A stretch of 64,000 bases of DNA from Cognatundibacterium luofuense (GTDB lineage Bacteria > Pseudomonadota > Gammaproteobacteria > Burkholderiales > Burkholderiaceae_D), in the NCBI RefSeq assembly GCF_018139685.1, contig NZ_JAGSPN010000015.1, forward strand, positions 1 through 64,000. Reading direction: 5' to 3'. The position numbers and the translations under genes are program-made. The first letter of the stretch is position 1; each line of letters opens with the position of its first letter. Shown in pieces: positions 1 to 7,305 of the stretch. The notes below the pieces were generated by a model. That model had not been told where the DNA came from and ran no database searches. It saw only the letters and a list, made by a program, of their open reading frames with translations.

Positions 1-207
1 AAGCCAACCGAAAAGCAATAATACGCAGCAGGGAAAGAAAACCAAAAACCAAACTAAAGGAATTAGTCCGTCGGCAGGAATTTTTGTCCCAAATATAATC
101 GTCAGTGAGGCAAATCCATAAATTAAAACAATGAAAAGCGCGATAATTCCGATTGGATTTCTCGCTAAATGTTTTGCATTTTCTCCAAGCGATGATAAAT
201 TTGACAA
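1..207 (-). CDS. Partial small membrane protein, cut by window edge
   Basis: An open frame of 69 codons runs off the left edge with no stop. It starts at a TTG (207-205) preceded by AAGGAG six bases upstream, which is why I place the start there. The N-terminus is polar (about 17 residues, ending HLARNPIG). A hydrophobic helix follows at about residues 18-37, then a short loop with FGTKIPADG and a second hydrophobic helix at about 46-69. The two-helix layout suggests an inner-membrane protein whose soluble domain lies outside the window. The DNA is clearly more AT-rich than the genes that follow (AAT, TTA, ATA codons), which suggests acquired DNA. I do not recognise a named family. Confidence 0.6.
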   Translation of the reverse strand, partial: MSNLSSLGENAKHLARNPIGIIALFIVLIYGFASLTIIFGTKIPADGLIPLVWFLVFFPCCVLLLFGWL

Positions 208-251
208 TTATTTCTCCTTGATTTTATTTTGGGATTAAAAACTTCTGGATT

Positions 252-683
252 TCATTCGTATCGATTCATATCGATTAGGTTAATTTTTTCCAAAAAAGCT
301 TCTCTGGTCCATTTTTGTAATAGGTTCAGGTCAGAGTTCTCGAGGCTTCTGATATACAAACATCCAGCTCCTACTTTATGTTTCCCCAATTGCTGCCTAA
401 ACTTCTCGTGCTCAGACGCTGCGTTTAATCCGTAAATCGCAATCTCATTCTTGCGCGCAGCAAATCCCACTACGCACATATCACCTTCGCGTCCGCTGTC
501 GTAACGGTAGTGGTAACTGCCGAAGCCGACGATCGAAGTCCCCCACATTACAGCCGGTTGGCCGGTGGCTTTGCTCATCAGTTCTGCCAGCGCTTCGCAA
601 TCTTTGCGGCGTGCTTCATTGCTGATATTTGCCAGATACGCGCTGACGCTGGCATCGGTTGGCACAGTTTTATTGCTGCTCAT
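252..683 (-). CDS. DUF1801 (YdhG-like) domain protein
   Basis: A 143-residue soluble protein matching the DUF1801 family: an N-terminal helix with the SVSAYLANI and CEALAELM pattern, the core PAVMWGTSIVGFGSYHYRY, then the aromatic and glycine-rich strand FAARKNEIAIYGL. The length is typical for the family. The start ATG has a good GGAGG site six bases upstream. The fold is known but no enzymatic activity is established, so I give only the family. It lies between an AT-rich fragment and a toxin-antitoxin pair, all on the minus strand. The 257 bases separating it from the toxin gene hold an interspersed repeat copy (807-893), so it is probably a separate transcription unit. Confidence 0.85.
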   Translation of the reverse strand: MSSNKTVPTDASVSAYLANISNEARRKDCEALAELMSKATGQPAVMWGTSIVGFGSYHYRYDSGREGDMCVVGFAARKNEIAIYGLNAASEHEKFRQQLGKHKVGAGCLYIRSLENSDLNLLQKWTREAFLEKINLIDMNRYE

Positions 684-806
684 AGACGACCTCCTGCAGT
701 TACAGACGGCATGGCGGAAGCATCAGCATAATCCGCATGCGCAGGTTTGTGGTGTTTTTATTATGGAAATTATTGAGAATTGTCCAAAAATCGCCCCAAA
801 ACACCC

Positions 807-893
807 CAAATGCGGTGTTCAGCACAGCAACCTGGCGGTCGTCGGCAGAACGTCCGGGCTTTTGAAAATGGCGGATGACGATAGTTGCATAGT
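807..893 (-). repeat. 87-bp interspersed repeat, copy A
   Basis: Read on the minus strand this starts ACTATGCA and ends CCGCATTTG, with the core TTCTGCCGACGACCGCC followed by TTGCTGTGCTGAAC. It aligns without gaps over 87 bases with 40997-41083 and 49074-49160. It is the most diverged of the three copies, differing mainly in its middle third. It lies between the DUF1801 gene and the RES toxin gene. The flanks beyond the 87 bases are not shared with the other copies. Confidence 0.75.
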
Positions 894-940
894 CCGCTCA
901 GTGAAAACGCCGGTTGGTGGTGCTGATCCGGACAATCAGA

Positions 941-1411
941 TCAGCGCGATACGGCGTGGTAAGTCCACTTGCGGGTTTTGCTGGCGCGGATGGTGCTGGC
1001 GTCGGGGTGCAGCGGGTTGATTAGAATGTTGAGTTCTTCCGGCACGATGACGGACGGTACCAGCAGCAGGGCAGAGCGCATGCTGGTGGCCCACTGGCTG
1101 CCATATTCGAGGCTGACTTTGCCTGCCGGTATCGCATCCCAGCCGATATGACTGGCTGCGTCAAAGTGTTCTGCCGCTTGCCACACGGCGGGCGGAATCT
1201 GTATGGATACCAGATAGCGGTTCAGTGGCAACAGGCCTGCGTTCAGATGCACCAGCGTTTCCAGACAAGCCAGCGAGATATTGCTGGCGCAATACACCAG
1301 CGGCGTGCCTTCGCGGTTCCAGCGGCCGCCGGTGAGTTTGGCGCCGGTCCCCTGCATATCGTCGGCAGTGTAGCCCGGCGTGTCGGTGGCGATGCGCCAC
1401 GCGGTGATCAC
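941..1411 (-). CDS. RES-domain toxin of a RES/Xre toxin-antitoxin system
   Basis: A 156-residue RES-domain protein. Known RES toxins degrade NAD+ using an ADP-ribosyltransferase-like fold. Visible hallmarks are WRIA near the N-terminus, GGRWN at about residues 28-32 (key Arg30), the VYCA strand (Tyr40), LETLVH (Glu51), and the C-terminal PS-x9-N-x5-HPD region (VPSVIVPEELN then LINPLHPD). I start it at GTG 1411, which overlaps the antitoxin stop in a GTGA junction. That gives the usual family length and implies translational coupling. A longer in-frame reading back to 1543 lies wholly inside the antitoxin gene and is unlikely. The antitoxin lies directly upstream in the same operon, the standard order. 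Confidence 0.9.
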   Translation of the reverse strand: MITAWRIATDTPGYTADDMQGTGAKLTGGRWNREGTPLVYCASNISLACLETLVHLNAGLLPLNRYLVSIQIPPAVWQAAEHFDAASHIGWDAIPAGKVSLEYGSQWATSMRSALLLVPSVIVPEELNILINPLHPDASTIRASKTRKWTYHAVSR

Positions 1412-1887
1412 AGATAAGCTCCGCTTTGCATGGTGCGCAGAACGTTCGATACCATCTGAAAGCCGCTGCTGGTACCTAAAAATTCCACAGGACGGCGTCC
1501 GCCGAGCGCGGGCAGAGGTTGTTCTATCCAGCTGGCGACCCATTGCGCGGCATTAAAGCCGGTATCTGCGCTGGAGACCATGACGCTGATTTGTCCGATC
1601 AGCGATGCCATGTTCAGCACGCGCTCGCTTTCATCAATCGACAAAATTTCATCGCGTTTGACTTTGCGGTTAATGGTGCTGACCGAGATTCGCAGCGCAC
1701 GTGACAATTCTTCCTGCGCCAGTCCCATATCTTCGACCAGTTTTTTGAAGTCGCTGGCTTTGACGCCGTGTTCCACCAGTTCGATTTTTTCCATGGCAGG
1801 CATGGTGAAGGCTTTGTCGAAGCTGTCAAAAGAATAATGACGGCCAGCGACGGGCTGTTGCAGGGCGGAACTGACGGTGGCGTGCAT
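1408..1887 (-). CDS. Xre/MbcA/ParS-type antitoxin (DUF2384)
   Basis: A 159-residue antitoxin for the RES toxin downstream. The N-terminal half carries a helix-turn-helix (GLAQEELSRALRISVSTINRK). The C-terminal half is the DUF2384 toxin-binding domain, with F-x3-QWV, LGGRRPVEFLGTSSG and a final VLRTMQSGAYL. The start is ATG 1887, which has AGGAG five bases upstream. A TTG 18 bases further up has no ribosome site. In this family the antitoxin binds and neutralises the toxin and represses its own promoter. About 220 bases of divergent spacer separate it from the dienelactone hydrolase gene, so the promoter must lie there. Confidence 0.88.
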   Translation of the reverse strand: MHATVSSALQQPVAGRHYSFDSFDKAFTMPAMEKIELVEHGVKASDFKKLVEDMGLAQEELSRALRISVSTINRKVKRDEILSIDESERVLNMASLIGQISVMVSSADTGFNAAQWVASWIEQPLPALGGRRPVEFLGTSSGFQMVSNVLRTMQSGAYL

Positions 1888-2105
1888 GATTGCTCCTTTG
1901 CGCAATAAAAACTGTGCAGATGAGCAGATTATAGCAGATTTCGCAGGTTTGCTTAAAAATTCAGCAGATGGAGAAACAGTGGTGCAGTGATACAGAAATC
2001 AGGCGCTTTGCCACGTGTTGCAAAGCGACGTTTTATGATTAAAAAATTAATATATGTGCGAATCATCGTACAATAATCCGATATTTTGCATAACGAGGTA
2101 AGAAG

Positions 2106-2930
2106 ATGTGTGACCAGAATACAGCGGCCGGTCAGAGTAGCCCGGCATTTGATCCGAACGCCGTTGCACCGCAATGGCAGCATGCGCAATTACCGGCATT
2201 GCGCCGCGCAGAAGTGCTGATTGATACGCCGGATGGTAAGGCGAATGCGTATCTGGTCAGCCCGGCAGAGGGACGCTGGCCTGCGGTGCTGATGTGGCCG
2301 GATATCGCAGGTTTGCGTACCGCAAAACGTATGATGGCGGACCGCTTGGCGGCGCAGGGATACACAGTGTTGCTGGTCAATATTTATTACCGCGAAGGCG
2401 TTGCGCCGCTGTATCAGCAATTTACCGACTGGATGAACAATAAAGATTCCGCCTGGCCGATGGTGGCGCGCATCAAGCCGGAAGGCGTGGCGGCGGATAC
2501 GGTCGCGTATGTGAATTTTCTGGATCAGCATGCCGCAACCGACACCACAAAACCGGTATCGACTTTTGGTTATTGCTTGGGTGCGTCGTATGCAGTGCGC
2601 GCAGCGGCTGCACGTGCGGACCGTATCGCGGCGGCAGTCAGTTATCACGGCGCATTTCTTGTCACACCGCAATCCACCAGCCCTGACAAACTGATCGCAC
2701 ACAGCAAAGCGGCTTTCCATTTCGCGATTGGCGAGGACGATGATCAGCAAAATCCGGAAGAAAAAGACACCCTGAAACAGCGCGCGCAGGAAGCCGGTGT
2801 ACAGGCCGATGTGCAGGTCTATCCGGCAAAGCATGGCTGGTGCGTGATTGACATGCCGTTTTACGACGATGCGCAATCAGAGCTGGCATGGAGCAAAATG
2901 CTGGCATTGTTTCAGCAGCAGACAAAATAA
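2106..2930 (+). CDS. Dienelactone hydrolase family protein
   Basis: A 274-residue alpha/beta hydrolase of the dienelactone hydrolase family, which uses a Cys-Asp-His triad to hydrolyse lactones and related esters. The nucleophile elbow is GYCLGA (Cys157), the probable acid lies in GEDDD (about 211-213), and the histidine is in AKHGWC (His243). There is no signal peptide, so it is cytoplasmic. The start has AGGTAAGAAG just upstream. The N-terminal 30 residues are longer than the classical enzyme. It is followed 21 bases later by a secreted C13 peptidase gene on the same strand, possibly co-transcribed, though no functional link is obvious. Substrate unknown. Confidence 0.88.
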   Translation: MCDQNTAAGQSSPAFDPNAVAPQWQHAQLPALRRAEVLIDTPDGKANAYLVSPAEGRWPAVLMWPDIAGLRTAKRMMADRLAAQGYTVLLVNIYYREGVAPLYQQFTDWMNNKDSAWPMVARIKPEGVAADTVAYVNFLDQHAATDTTKPVSTFGYCLGASYAVRAAAARADRIAAAVSYHGAFLVTPQSTSPDKLIAHSKAAFHFAIGEDDDQQNPEEKDTLKQRAQEAGVQADVQVYPAKHGWCVIDMPFYDDAQSELAWSKMLALFQQQTK

Positions 2931-2951
2931 ATTCATTTTCTGAATTCGGCC

Positions 2952-3890
2952 ATGAAAAAGAATCTACTCTCCGTCTTGATTGCCAGCACAGTTATGCTCA
3001 GTCTGCAGGCGCTCGCTTTTCCAGCGCCGGATGCTGAACCTGTGGCAACTGCAAAGGCCGCACAGAGCACTGAAGCGACTGAAAAGAAGGCGGATACGCC
3101 CGCGAAACCTTTGTTGCTGACCAGTAAGGAAGGCTTCGAAAAGAGTAATGCAATCCGTACTGCGATCAGGGAAAAAAATCAGGCCGCAGCAAAAGCAATG
3201 ACGGGGCCGCGTTTGTGGTACGCGGGTTTCGGTCTCGAAGGCTCATCGAAGGCGTTTGCCGGTGATGTGAAGTTAGCCGCTGAGCGATTAAAAGCCTTGT
3301 ATCCGGGAATGATTTCTTACATCGCTTATAACGATCAGACGGTAGAGCAGATGGAAGTACCACTGGCCACTTTAACGGGTATCGAGAACACAACATTCGA
3401 AATTGGCAAGCAGGCGAATCCGCAAGATCTGGCAGTCATCATGATTTCGAGTCATGGAAATGAGCATATTCTGGGTGTCAAACTGGATGGCGAATACTCC
3501 GGGCCGATTACTGATAACTATCTGGAAATTAATCTACGGAAGCTCAAAGTAATACCGACGCTGATTATTATTTCTGCCTGCCATTCCGGCTCTATGATTC
3601 CCGTGTTAAAAGCAGAAAACCGGATCATCCTGGCTGCAGCTGCCGCGGATAAGGTTTCCTATGGTTGTCAGCCGTTGTCAGAAAATACCTTTTTCATCGA
3701 TGCGCTGATGGGTAAAGCGCCTGATCCGACGCTGAGCCTGAATCAATTATTTGTGAAGCTGAAGGAAGATATTGCAGCGCGGGAGAAAAAAGAAAAGCTG
3801 GAGCCGTCAGAGCCGCAGATGTTTGTTGGTGAAAAGATGAAAAAATTCGCGGATTTGCCGGTTAGTGACTGGTTAAAGCCTTCGTCCTGA
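2952..3890 (+). CDS. Secreted C13-family (legumain/caspase-fold) cysteine peptidase
   Basis: A 312-residue protein with a signal peptide (MKKN then a hydrophobic run to about residue 22) followed by a low-complexity Ala/Glu/Lys/Thr linker. The catalytic region has the caspase-fold dyad of the C13 clan: ISSHGNE (His168) at the end of one strand and IISACHSG (Cys210) at the end of the next. The spacing and hydrophobic strands before each residue match Peptidase_C13. It should act in the periplasm or outside the cell. Bacterial C13 substrates are poorly known and none can be inferred here. The stretch after the stop is AT-rich and I see no clear terminator. Confidence 0.8.
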   Translation: MKKNLLSVLIASTVMLSLQALAFPAPDAEPVATAKAAQSTEATEKKADTPAKPLLLTSKEGFEKSNAIRTAIREKNQAAAKAMTGPRLWYAGFGLEGSSKAFAGDVKLAAERLKALYPGMISYIAYNDQTVEQMEVPLATLTGIENTTFEIGKQANPQDLAVIMISSHGNEHILGVKLDGEYSGPITDNYLEINLRKLKVIPTLIIISACHSGSMIPVLKAENRIILAAAAADKVSYGCQPLSENTFFIDALMGKAPDPTLSLNQLFVKLKEDIAAREKKEKLEPSEPQMFVGEKMKKFADLPVSDWLKPSS

Positions 3891-4016
3891 AAACATCATT
3901 GATCTTACCAAGTTAATTAAAAAACTAATAAATATTATAAATGTGGAAAAAACAGACTTCATGCGAAGTTTGTTTTTATATCTGCAATCCATTTGAGCAT
4001 TCAGGTCATATGCTGA

Positions 4017-4874
4017 TCATTCAACGGCGATGAACTGGTAGCTATTGGTGAGCGGCAATTCCTGATATGTCCAGTCGGTAACCCCGTTTCGGTACCAGTA
4101 CAGATTGGTGTAGCCAATATTTCTCAGATGAATTAATGCATTGACGCTGAGCCAGCATTCTGCTGAAGCACAATAAGCAACCAGTGCTTGTGACTTATCG
4201 GGAAAATAACGTGCCATCACTTTTTCCAGCCGCGCTTCGAATGCCTTATTTTTGTCATTATCGGTTGAGGCATAATCCGCACCATTCAGCAGGTATGCAC
4301 CGGGTAAACTTGCATTGATGCGTGAAATCCCCAGCGTATCCAGCAAGGTAATCGAACCTTCTTTCATCCGTTTCAGTAGTTCGGGCGTAGCAATGGTTTT
4401 CACACCCTTGATGGTGGTTGGTGTCGCGTAGTGGATACCGGAGGAATGGGGACGAACAGCGTCAGCAGCCGGTTTGAACCAGTTTGTCTGCGGCATAAGC
4501 TCGTTCGGATGTTTCATTTGCATACCGGCAATCAGTTTCTGATTTTCTGTTTTTTGCGCAGTCATCAGCGGCAGCGTGCTGTTATTTTCGATTGCGGCCA
4601 CTGTGCATCGGGCGTTTGCCGATTTTTCACAATTCAATAATGCGCCATAAATGGCAGTCGCCATATTAGGGGCATTTTCCGAATAGCTGAAATTGCCATT
4701 TTCAGCCACTGCGAAAGCCTTCGCACTTTTTTCGGTCATATATTTCTGTAATGCTGCCTGTGTTCCGGGTTCCTTCGGAATATGACTGAAATCCTGTGTT
4801 GTTACGCAGGCACTCAGCAACCCGGTCAGAGCAGCAGTCAGAAGCAAACGCGATGTATGCTGAAAAATTGTCAT
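4017..4874 (-). CDS. Rhodanese-like lipoprotein
   Basis: A 285-residue lipoprotein: signal peptide with lipobox LLSAC (Cys23). Residues 160-275 form a rhodanese-like domain: TPELLKRMKEGSITLLDT, then the active-site-like loop YCASAECW (Cys235, Cys240), then NIGYTNLYWYRNGVTDW. The CxxxxCW loop resembles the CXXCW rhodaneses found near PQQ-dependent pathways rather than a classical CRxGx[R/T] sulfurtransferase loop. The N-terminal 150 residues (with Cys82 and Cys90) match nothing I recognise. The start has AGGA seven bases upstream. It is divergent from the aspartic protease gene, and the two share an AT-rich spacer. Sulfur transfer is inferred only. Confidence 0.75.
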   Translation of the reverse strand: MTIFQHTSRLLLTAALTGLLSACVTTQDFSHIPKEPGTQAALQKYMTEKSAKAFAVAENGNFSYSENAPNMATAIYGALLNCEKSANARCTVAAIENNSTLPLMTAQKTENQKLIAGMQMKHPNELMPQTNWFKPAADAVRPHSSGIHYATPTTIKGVKTIATPELLKRMKEGSITLLDTLGISRINASLPGAYLLNGADYASTDNDKNKAFEARLEKVMARYFPDKSQALVAYCASAECWLSVNALIHLRNIGYTNLYWYRNGVTDWTYQELPLTNSYQFIAVE

Positions 4875-4998
4875 ATGATTGTCCTGTTAGAACATAAATT
4901 ATAAGTTTCCGCAGACTTGGATAGTGGAACTAAGCGCTGTTTATTATAAATATATTTATATTGTGACCAATAAAATGACAGTTCAAACATTCGGCGGG

Positions 4999-5724
4999 AT
5001 GGCGAAAAATTTCTCTGTTTTTCTAAGTCTGGCGCTTTTAGCGAGCAGCGCAAGTGCCGGTGAGTCGCCTGAAATACTGCATCTGGAAATGCAAAAGCAA
5101 GTTCCGGTATTGAAAGCAGAGCTGGATGGCAAGCCGGTTCGTTTACTGCTGGATACCGGTGGCGGTGCGGCGCTGGCTTTGCGTCATGATCTGATTTCCG
5201 ATGCGACACAGGTGCGCCAGCTGGCATTACAAAGCGGGAAAGCAGTGCAGCTTAAGGCTGTGCCGTGGAAAAAAGCCAGCATTTCGGAAGGGATCGATGG
5301 TTATCTCGGTATGGGCTGGCTCAGACAATACAGTCTGGTCATTGATTACGCGCACGCGCAATTGCGCTTGCACCCCGCAGGAAGCCTTGCGCCGGAATGC
5401 GGTACGCAGACTGTACCTTTGCAAATGCTGGGGTCGTTACCTTATGTTCGCCTTACGCAGGATGCGCAAGCGGTTGCGCTGGGACTGGATACTGGTGCGA
5501 ATCAGAATATTCTGAAAACCGGTTCACGCTGGTCAGGTGATGCAGGCCAGGTTCTGACCGGATTGACTTTGCAAACCGAGGGCTGGACGGGGCAACAGAA
5601 TTTCAGGCTGGTGAATGTGCACGTACCGGTGATTGACGGATTTCTGGGGTATGAATTTTTTGCGGGTCATCTGGTGTGCATGGATATACAGAGTGCAAAA
5701 CTTGCAATCAAAGCCGGGCAGTGA
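4999..5724 (+). CDS. Retropepsin-like aspartic protease, exported
   Basis: A 241-residue exported protein with two retropepsin-type motifs: LLLDTGGGAA (Asp52) and LGLDTGANQN (Asp164). It therefore looks like a fused dimer of retroviral-type half-domains rather than one lobe. The ATG at 4999 begins a good signal peptide (MAKNFSVFL to SSASA). Upstream in-frame starts at 4975 (ATG) and 4924 (GTG) would add a polar leader and are less likely. Typical Ile/Leu-Gly strands (GYLGMGWLRQ, DGFLGYEFF) follow each active site. A periplasmic protease role is inferred from the family. Confidence 0.8.
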   Translation: MAKNFSVFLSLALLASSASAGESPEILHLEMQKQVPVLKAELDGKPVRLLLDTGGGAALALRHDLISDATQVRQLALQSGKAVQLKAVPWKKASISEGIDGYLGMGWLRQYSLVIDYAHAQLRLHPAGSLAPECGTQTVPLQMLGSLPYVRLTQDAQAVALGLDTGANQNILKTGSRWSGDAGQVLTGLTLQTEGWTGQQNFRLVNVHVPVIDGFLGYEFFAGHLVCMDIQSAKLAIKAGQ

Positions 5725-5852
5725 TGGATGTGTTGTTCAGATATACAAAGATGGATGCAACGCAATTGCCGGATCTGATAATCATTTGAATCAGTCGAGC
5801 TGAAAAACAGATCACCGGAAAAATAGATAATCAGATGACAATCAGATAAAAC

Positions 5853-5890
5853 AAAACGGCAGGCCGGTTGAACCGGGCTGCCGTTTGCTT
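5853..5890 (-). terminator. Rho-independent terminator for the small membrane protein gene
   Basis: A hairpin with arms AAACGGCAG and CTGCCGTTT around a CCGG/CCGG inner pair. On the minus strand it is followed by TTTTGTTTTAT, so it ends transcription of the 5907-6128 gene. Confidence 0.75.
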
Positions 5891-5906
5891 TATGTGCGGC
5901 GAATGG

Positions 5907-6128
5907 TCAGAAGCGGCGACGACGTTGCGTAGCCTGGGCTTTCGCTGTTTTTTTCTGCGACATCAGCGACAGTGCCAGTAATTCCAGACCAGTCAGCGAG
6001 CCGACCCACATTCCCTGTACCAGATCCGATGGCATCATTGAAGGAAACAACTGGCGTGCAATGATCCAGAGTGCAATGCCGAATAAACCGATGGCCATCA
6101 ACAGATGTGCTTGACGTTGTTGTTGCAT
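5907..6128 (-). CDS. Small two-helix membrane protein
   Basis: A 73-residue protein of unknown function. The start at ATG 6128 (MQQQRQAHLL) has GGGAG six bases upstream. A longer reading to 6161 lacks a site. Two hydrophobic helices are visible, about residues 8-27 (LLMAIGLFGIALWIIARQLF) and 36-56 (LVQGMWVGSLTGLELLALSLM). A very basic tail ends in RRRRF, which should stay in the cytoplasm. It stands alone between two plus-strand genes and has its own terminator. Confidence 0.65.
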   Translation of the reverse strand: MQQQRQAHLLMAIGLFGIALWIIARQLFPSMMPSDLVQGMWVGSLTGLELLALSLMSQKKTAKAQATQRRRRF

Positions 6129-6244
6129 GATGGTCTCCCTGACGTGATTGAAAAATGTCATCGAACTGTCATTTCAGCATACGGTCTGCGTTGCGGAAAA
6201 GCAAGCATCGTTGGAAGGTGTAAAGCAAAATCCTGTTAAATTCA

Positions 6245-6296
6245 TGTAGACAAAATTTTCTAGAAAATGTATTCTTGGTGTAGAAAATTTTTTCTA
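6245..6296. promoter_or_regulatory. Twin 18-bp operator-like repeats upstream of the beta-lactamase
   Basis: Two direct copies of a near-palindromic 18-mer: TGTAGACAAAATTTTCTA at 6245-6262 and TGTAGAAAATTTTTTCTA at 6279-6296. Their starts are 34 bases apart, about three helical turns. The first overlaps a second dyad (ATTTTCTAGAAAAT, 6255-6268), and the second contains arms TAGAAAA/TTTTCTA. They lie 70-120 bases before the start codon. This layout fits a dimeric regulator binding at two sites. No regulator gene is adjacent. Confidence 0.5.
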
Positions 6297-6366
6297 TATT
6301 GGTCTGAGCATTGGCATGCAGGTGTATCCGGCTGTATCAACAGGAAACAATCCCTGAAAGGAATTT

Positions 6367-7185
6367 ATGAAAATACATCACCGAATCAGACACTTAATGC
6401 TTGCTACCGTACTGATGGCTGCCATTGCACCCGCCAGCGCGGACTGTACTTTACTTGTGTCAGCGGAAACCGGAAAAACCCTGATGGAAGAGGGCGATTG
6501 TCATCACGCGATGCCACCGAATTCCAGCTTTAAAATTCCGATTGCTTTAATGGGCTACGACGCCGGCATTCTGCGCGACGAGCAAACACCGGCGATGCCG
6601 TTTAAATCTTCCTATTCCGCCATGATTGAAAGCTGGGCGCAGACAACCACACCGGTGATGTGGATGAAAAATTCTGTTGTCTGGTATTCGCAGGAAATCA
6701 CCGGAAAACTTGGTATGGCTGCTTTCCGGCGTTATGTGCAAGCGTTTGATTACGGGAATCAGGATGTCAGTGGGAATCCCGGTAAGCATGATGGTCTGAC
6801 GCGCAGCTGGCTGACATCTTCACTGAAAATTACGCCTTATCAGCAGGCGGCGTTTATACGTAAGCTGGTTCTGAGACAATTACCGGTTTCGGCGCATGCG
6901 ATGGAAATGACTGCAAAAATTACCCGTATTCAGCCGGATATCGCAGGCTGGGAAATTCATGGCAAAACCGGAAGCGGTATACCGGATGGCCCTGACGGGA
7001 AAGAAGACTGGTCACGCGGATTCGGCTGGTTTGTTGGCTGGGCGGAAAATAGCAACCGTAAAGTGATTTTCGTTCAACTGATACAGGATAAACAGCAACA
7101 GGACAGTTTCGCCGGACCGCGTGCGCGCGAAGCAATGTTGCAACGCTTGCCTGTCTTACTTTCCACATTACCTGCAAAGCCTTAA
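6367..7185 (+). CDS. Class D (OXA-type) serine beta-lactamase
   Basis: A 272-residue protein with a signal peptide (cleavage near ASA-D26) and all class D hallmarks: the nucleophile motif SSFK (Ser53, Lys56), SVV (103-105), YGN (129-131), WLTSSLKI (Trp148, the residue that stabilises the carboxylated lysine in OXA enzymes) and KTG (200-202). It hydrolyses beta-lactams in the periplasm. The spectrum cannot be read from the motifs. SSFK instead of the commoner STFK, and SVV, resemble the OXA-1-like branch more than carbapenemase branches, but this is a weak inference. The gene stands alone with no integron or insertion sequence nearby, so it looks chromosomal and resident. Twin operator-like repeats precede it. 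Confidence 0.92.
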   Translation: MKIHHRIRHLMLATVLMAAIAPASADCTLLVSAETGKTLMEEGDCHHAMPPNSSFKIPIALMGYDAGILRDEQTPAMPFKSSYSAMIESWAQTTTPVMWMKNSVVWYSQEITGKLGMAAFRRYVQAFDYGNQDVSGNPGKHDGLTRSWLTSSLKITPYQQAAFIRKLVLRQLPVSAHAMEMTAKITRIQPDIAGWEIHGKTGSGIPDGPDGKEDWSRGFGWFVGWAENSNRKVIFVQLIQDKQQQDSFAGPRAREAMLQRLPVLLSTLPAKP

Positions 7186-7199
7186 GACTGAGCAGGCAA

Positions 7200-7227
7200 T
7201 AAAAAAACCGCCCGGTTTACGGGCGGT
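7200..7227 (-). terminator. Terminator of the phytase-like esterase gene
   Basis: Perfect 8-bp arms ACCGCCCG and CGGGCGGT. Read on the minus strand they are followed by seven T residues, so it serves the 7306-9390 gene. The plus-strand beta-lactamase gets no U-tract here. Confidence 0.8.
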
Positions 7228-7305
7228 ATTGAAAGCAAATAAATTGCAGTGAAACAGGTTGTATATCTCTGCAGCCGGAAACGGTGCAGAGATATCAACG
7301 GCAAT

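Noticed and set aside
565-1020. 151-codon plus-strand frame across the DUF1801/toxin spacer
   Set aside because: It crosses the repeat copy A and runs antisense to two supported genes. The product has no family features.
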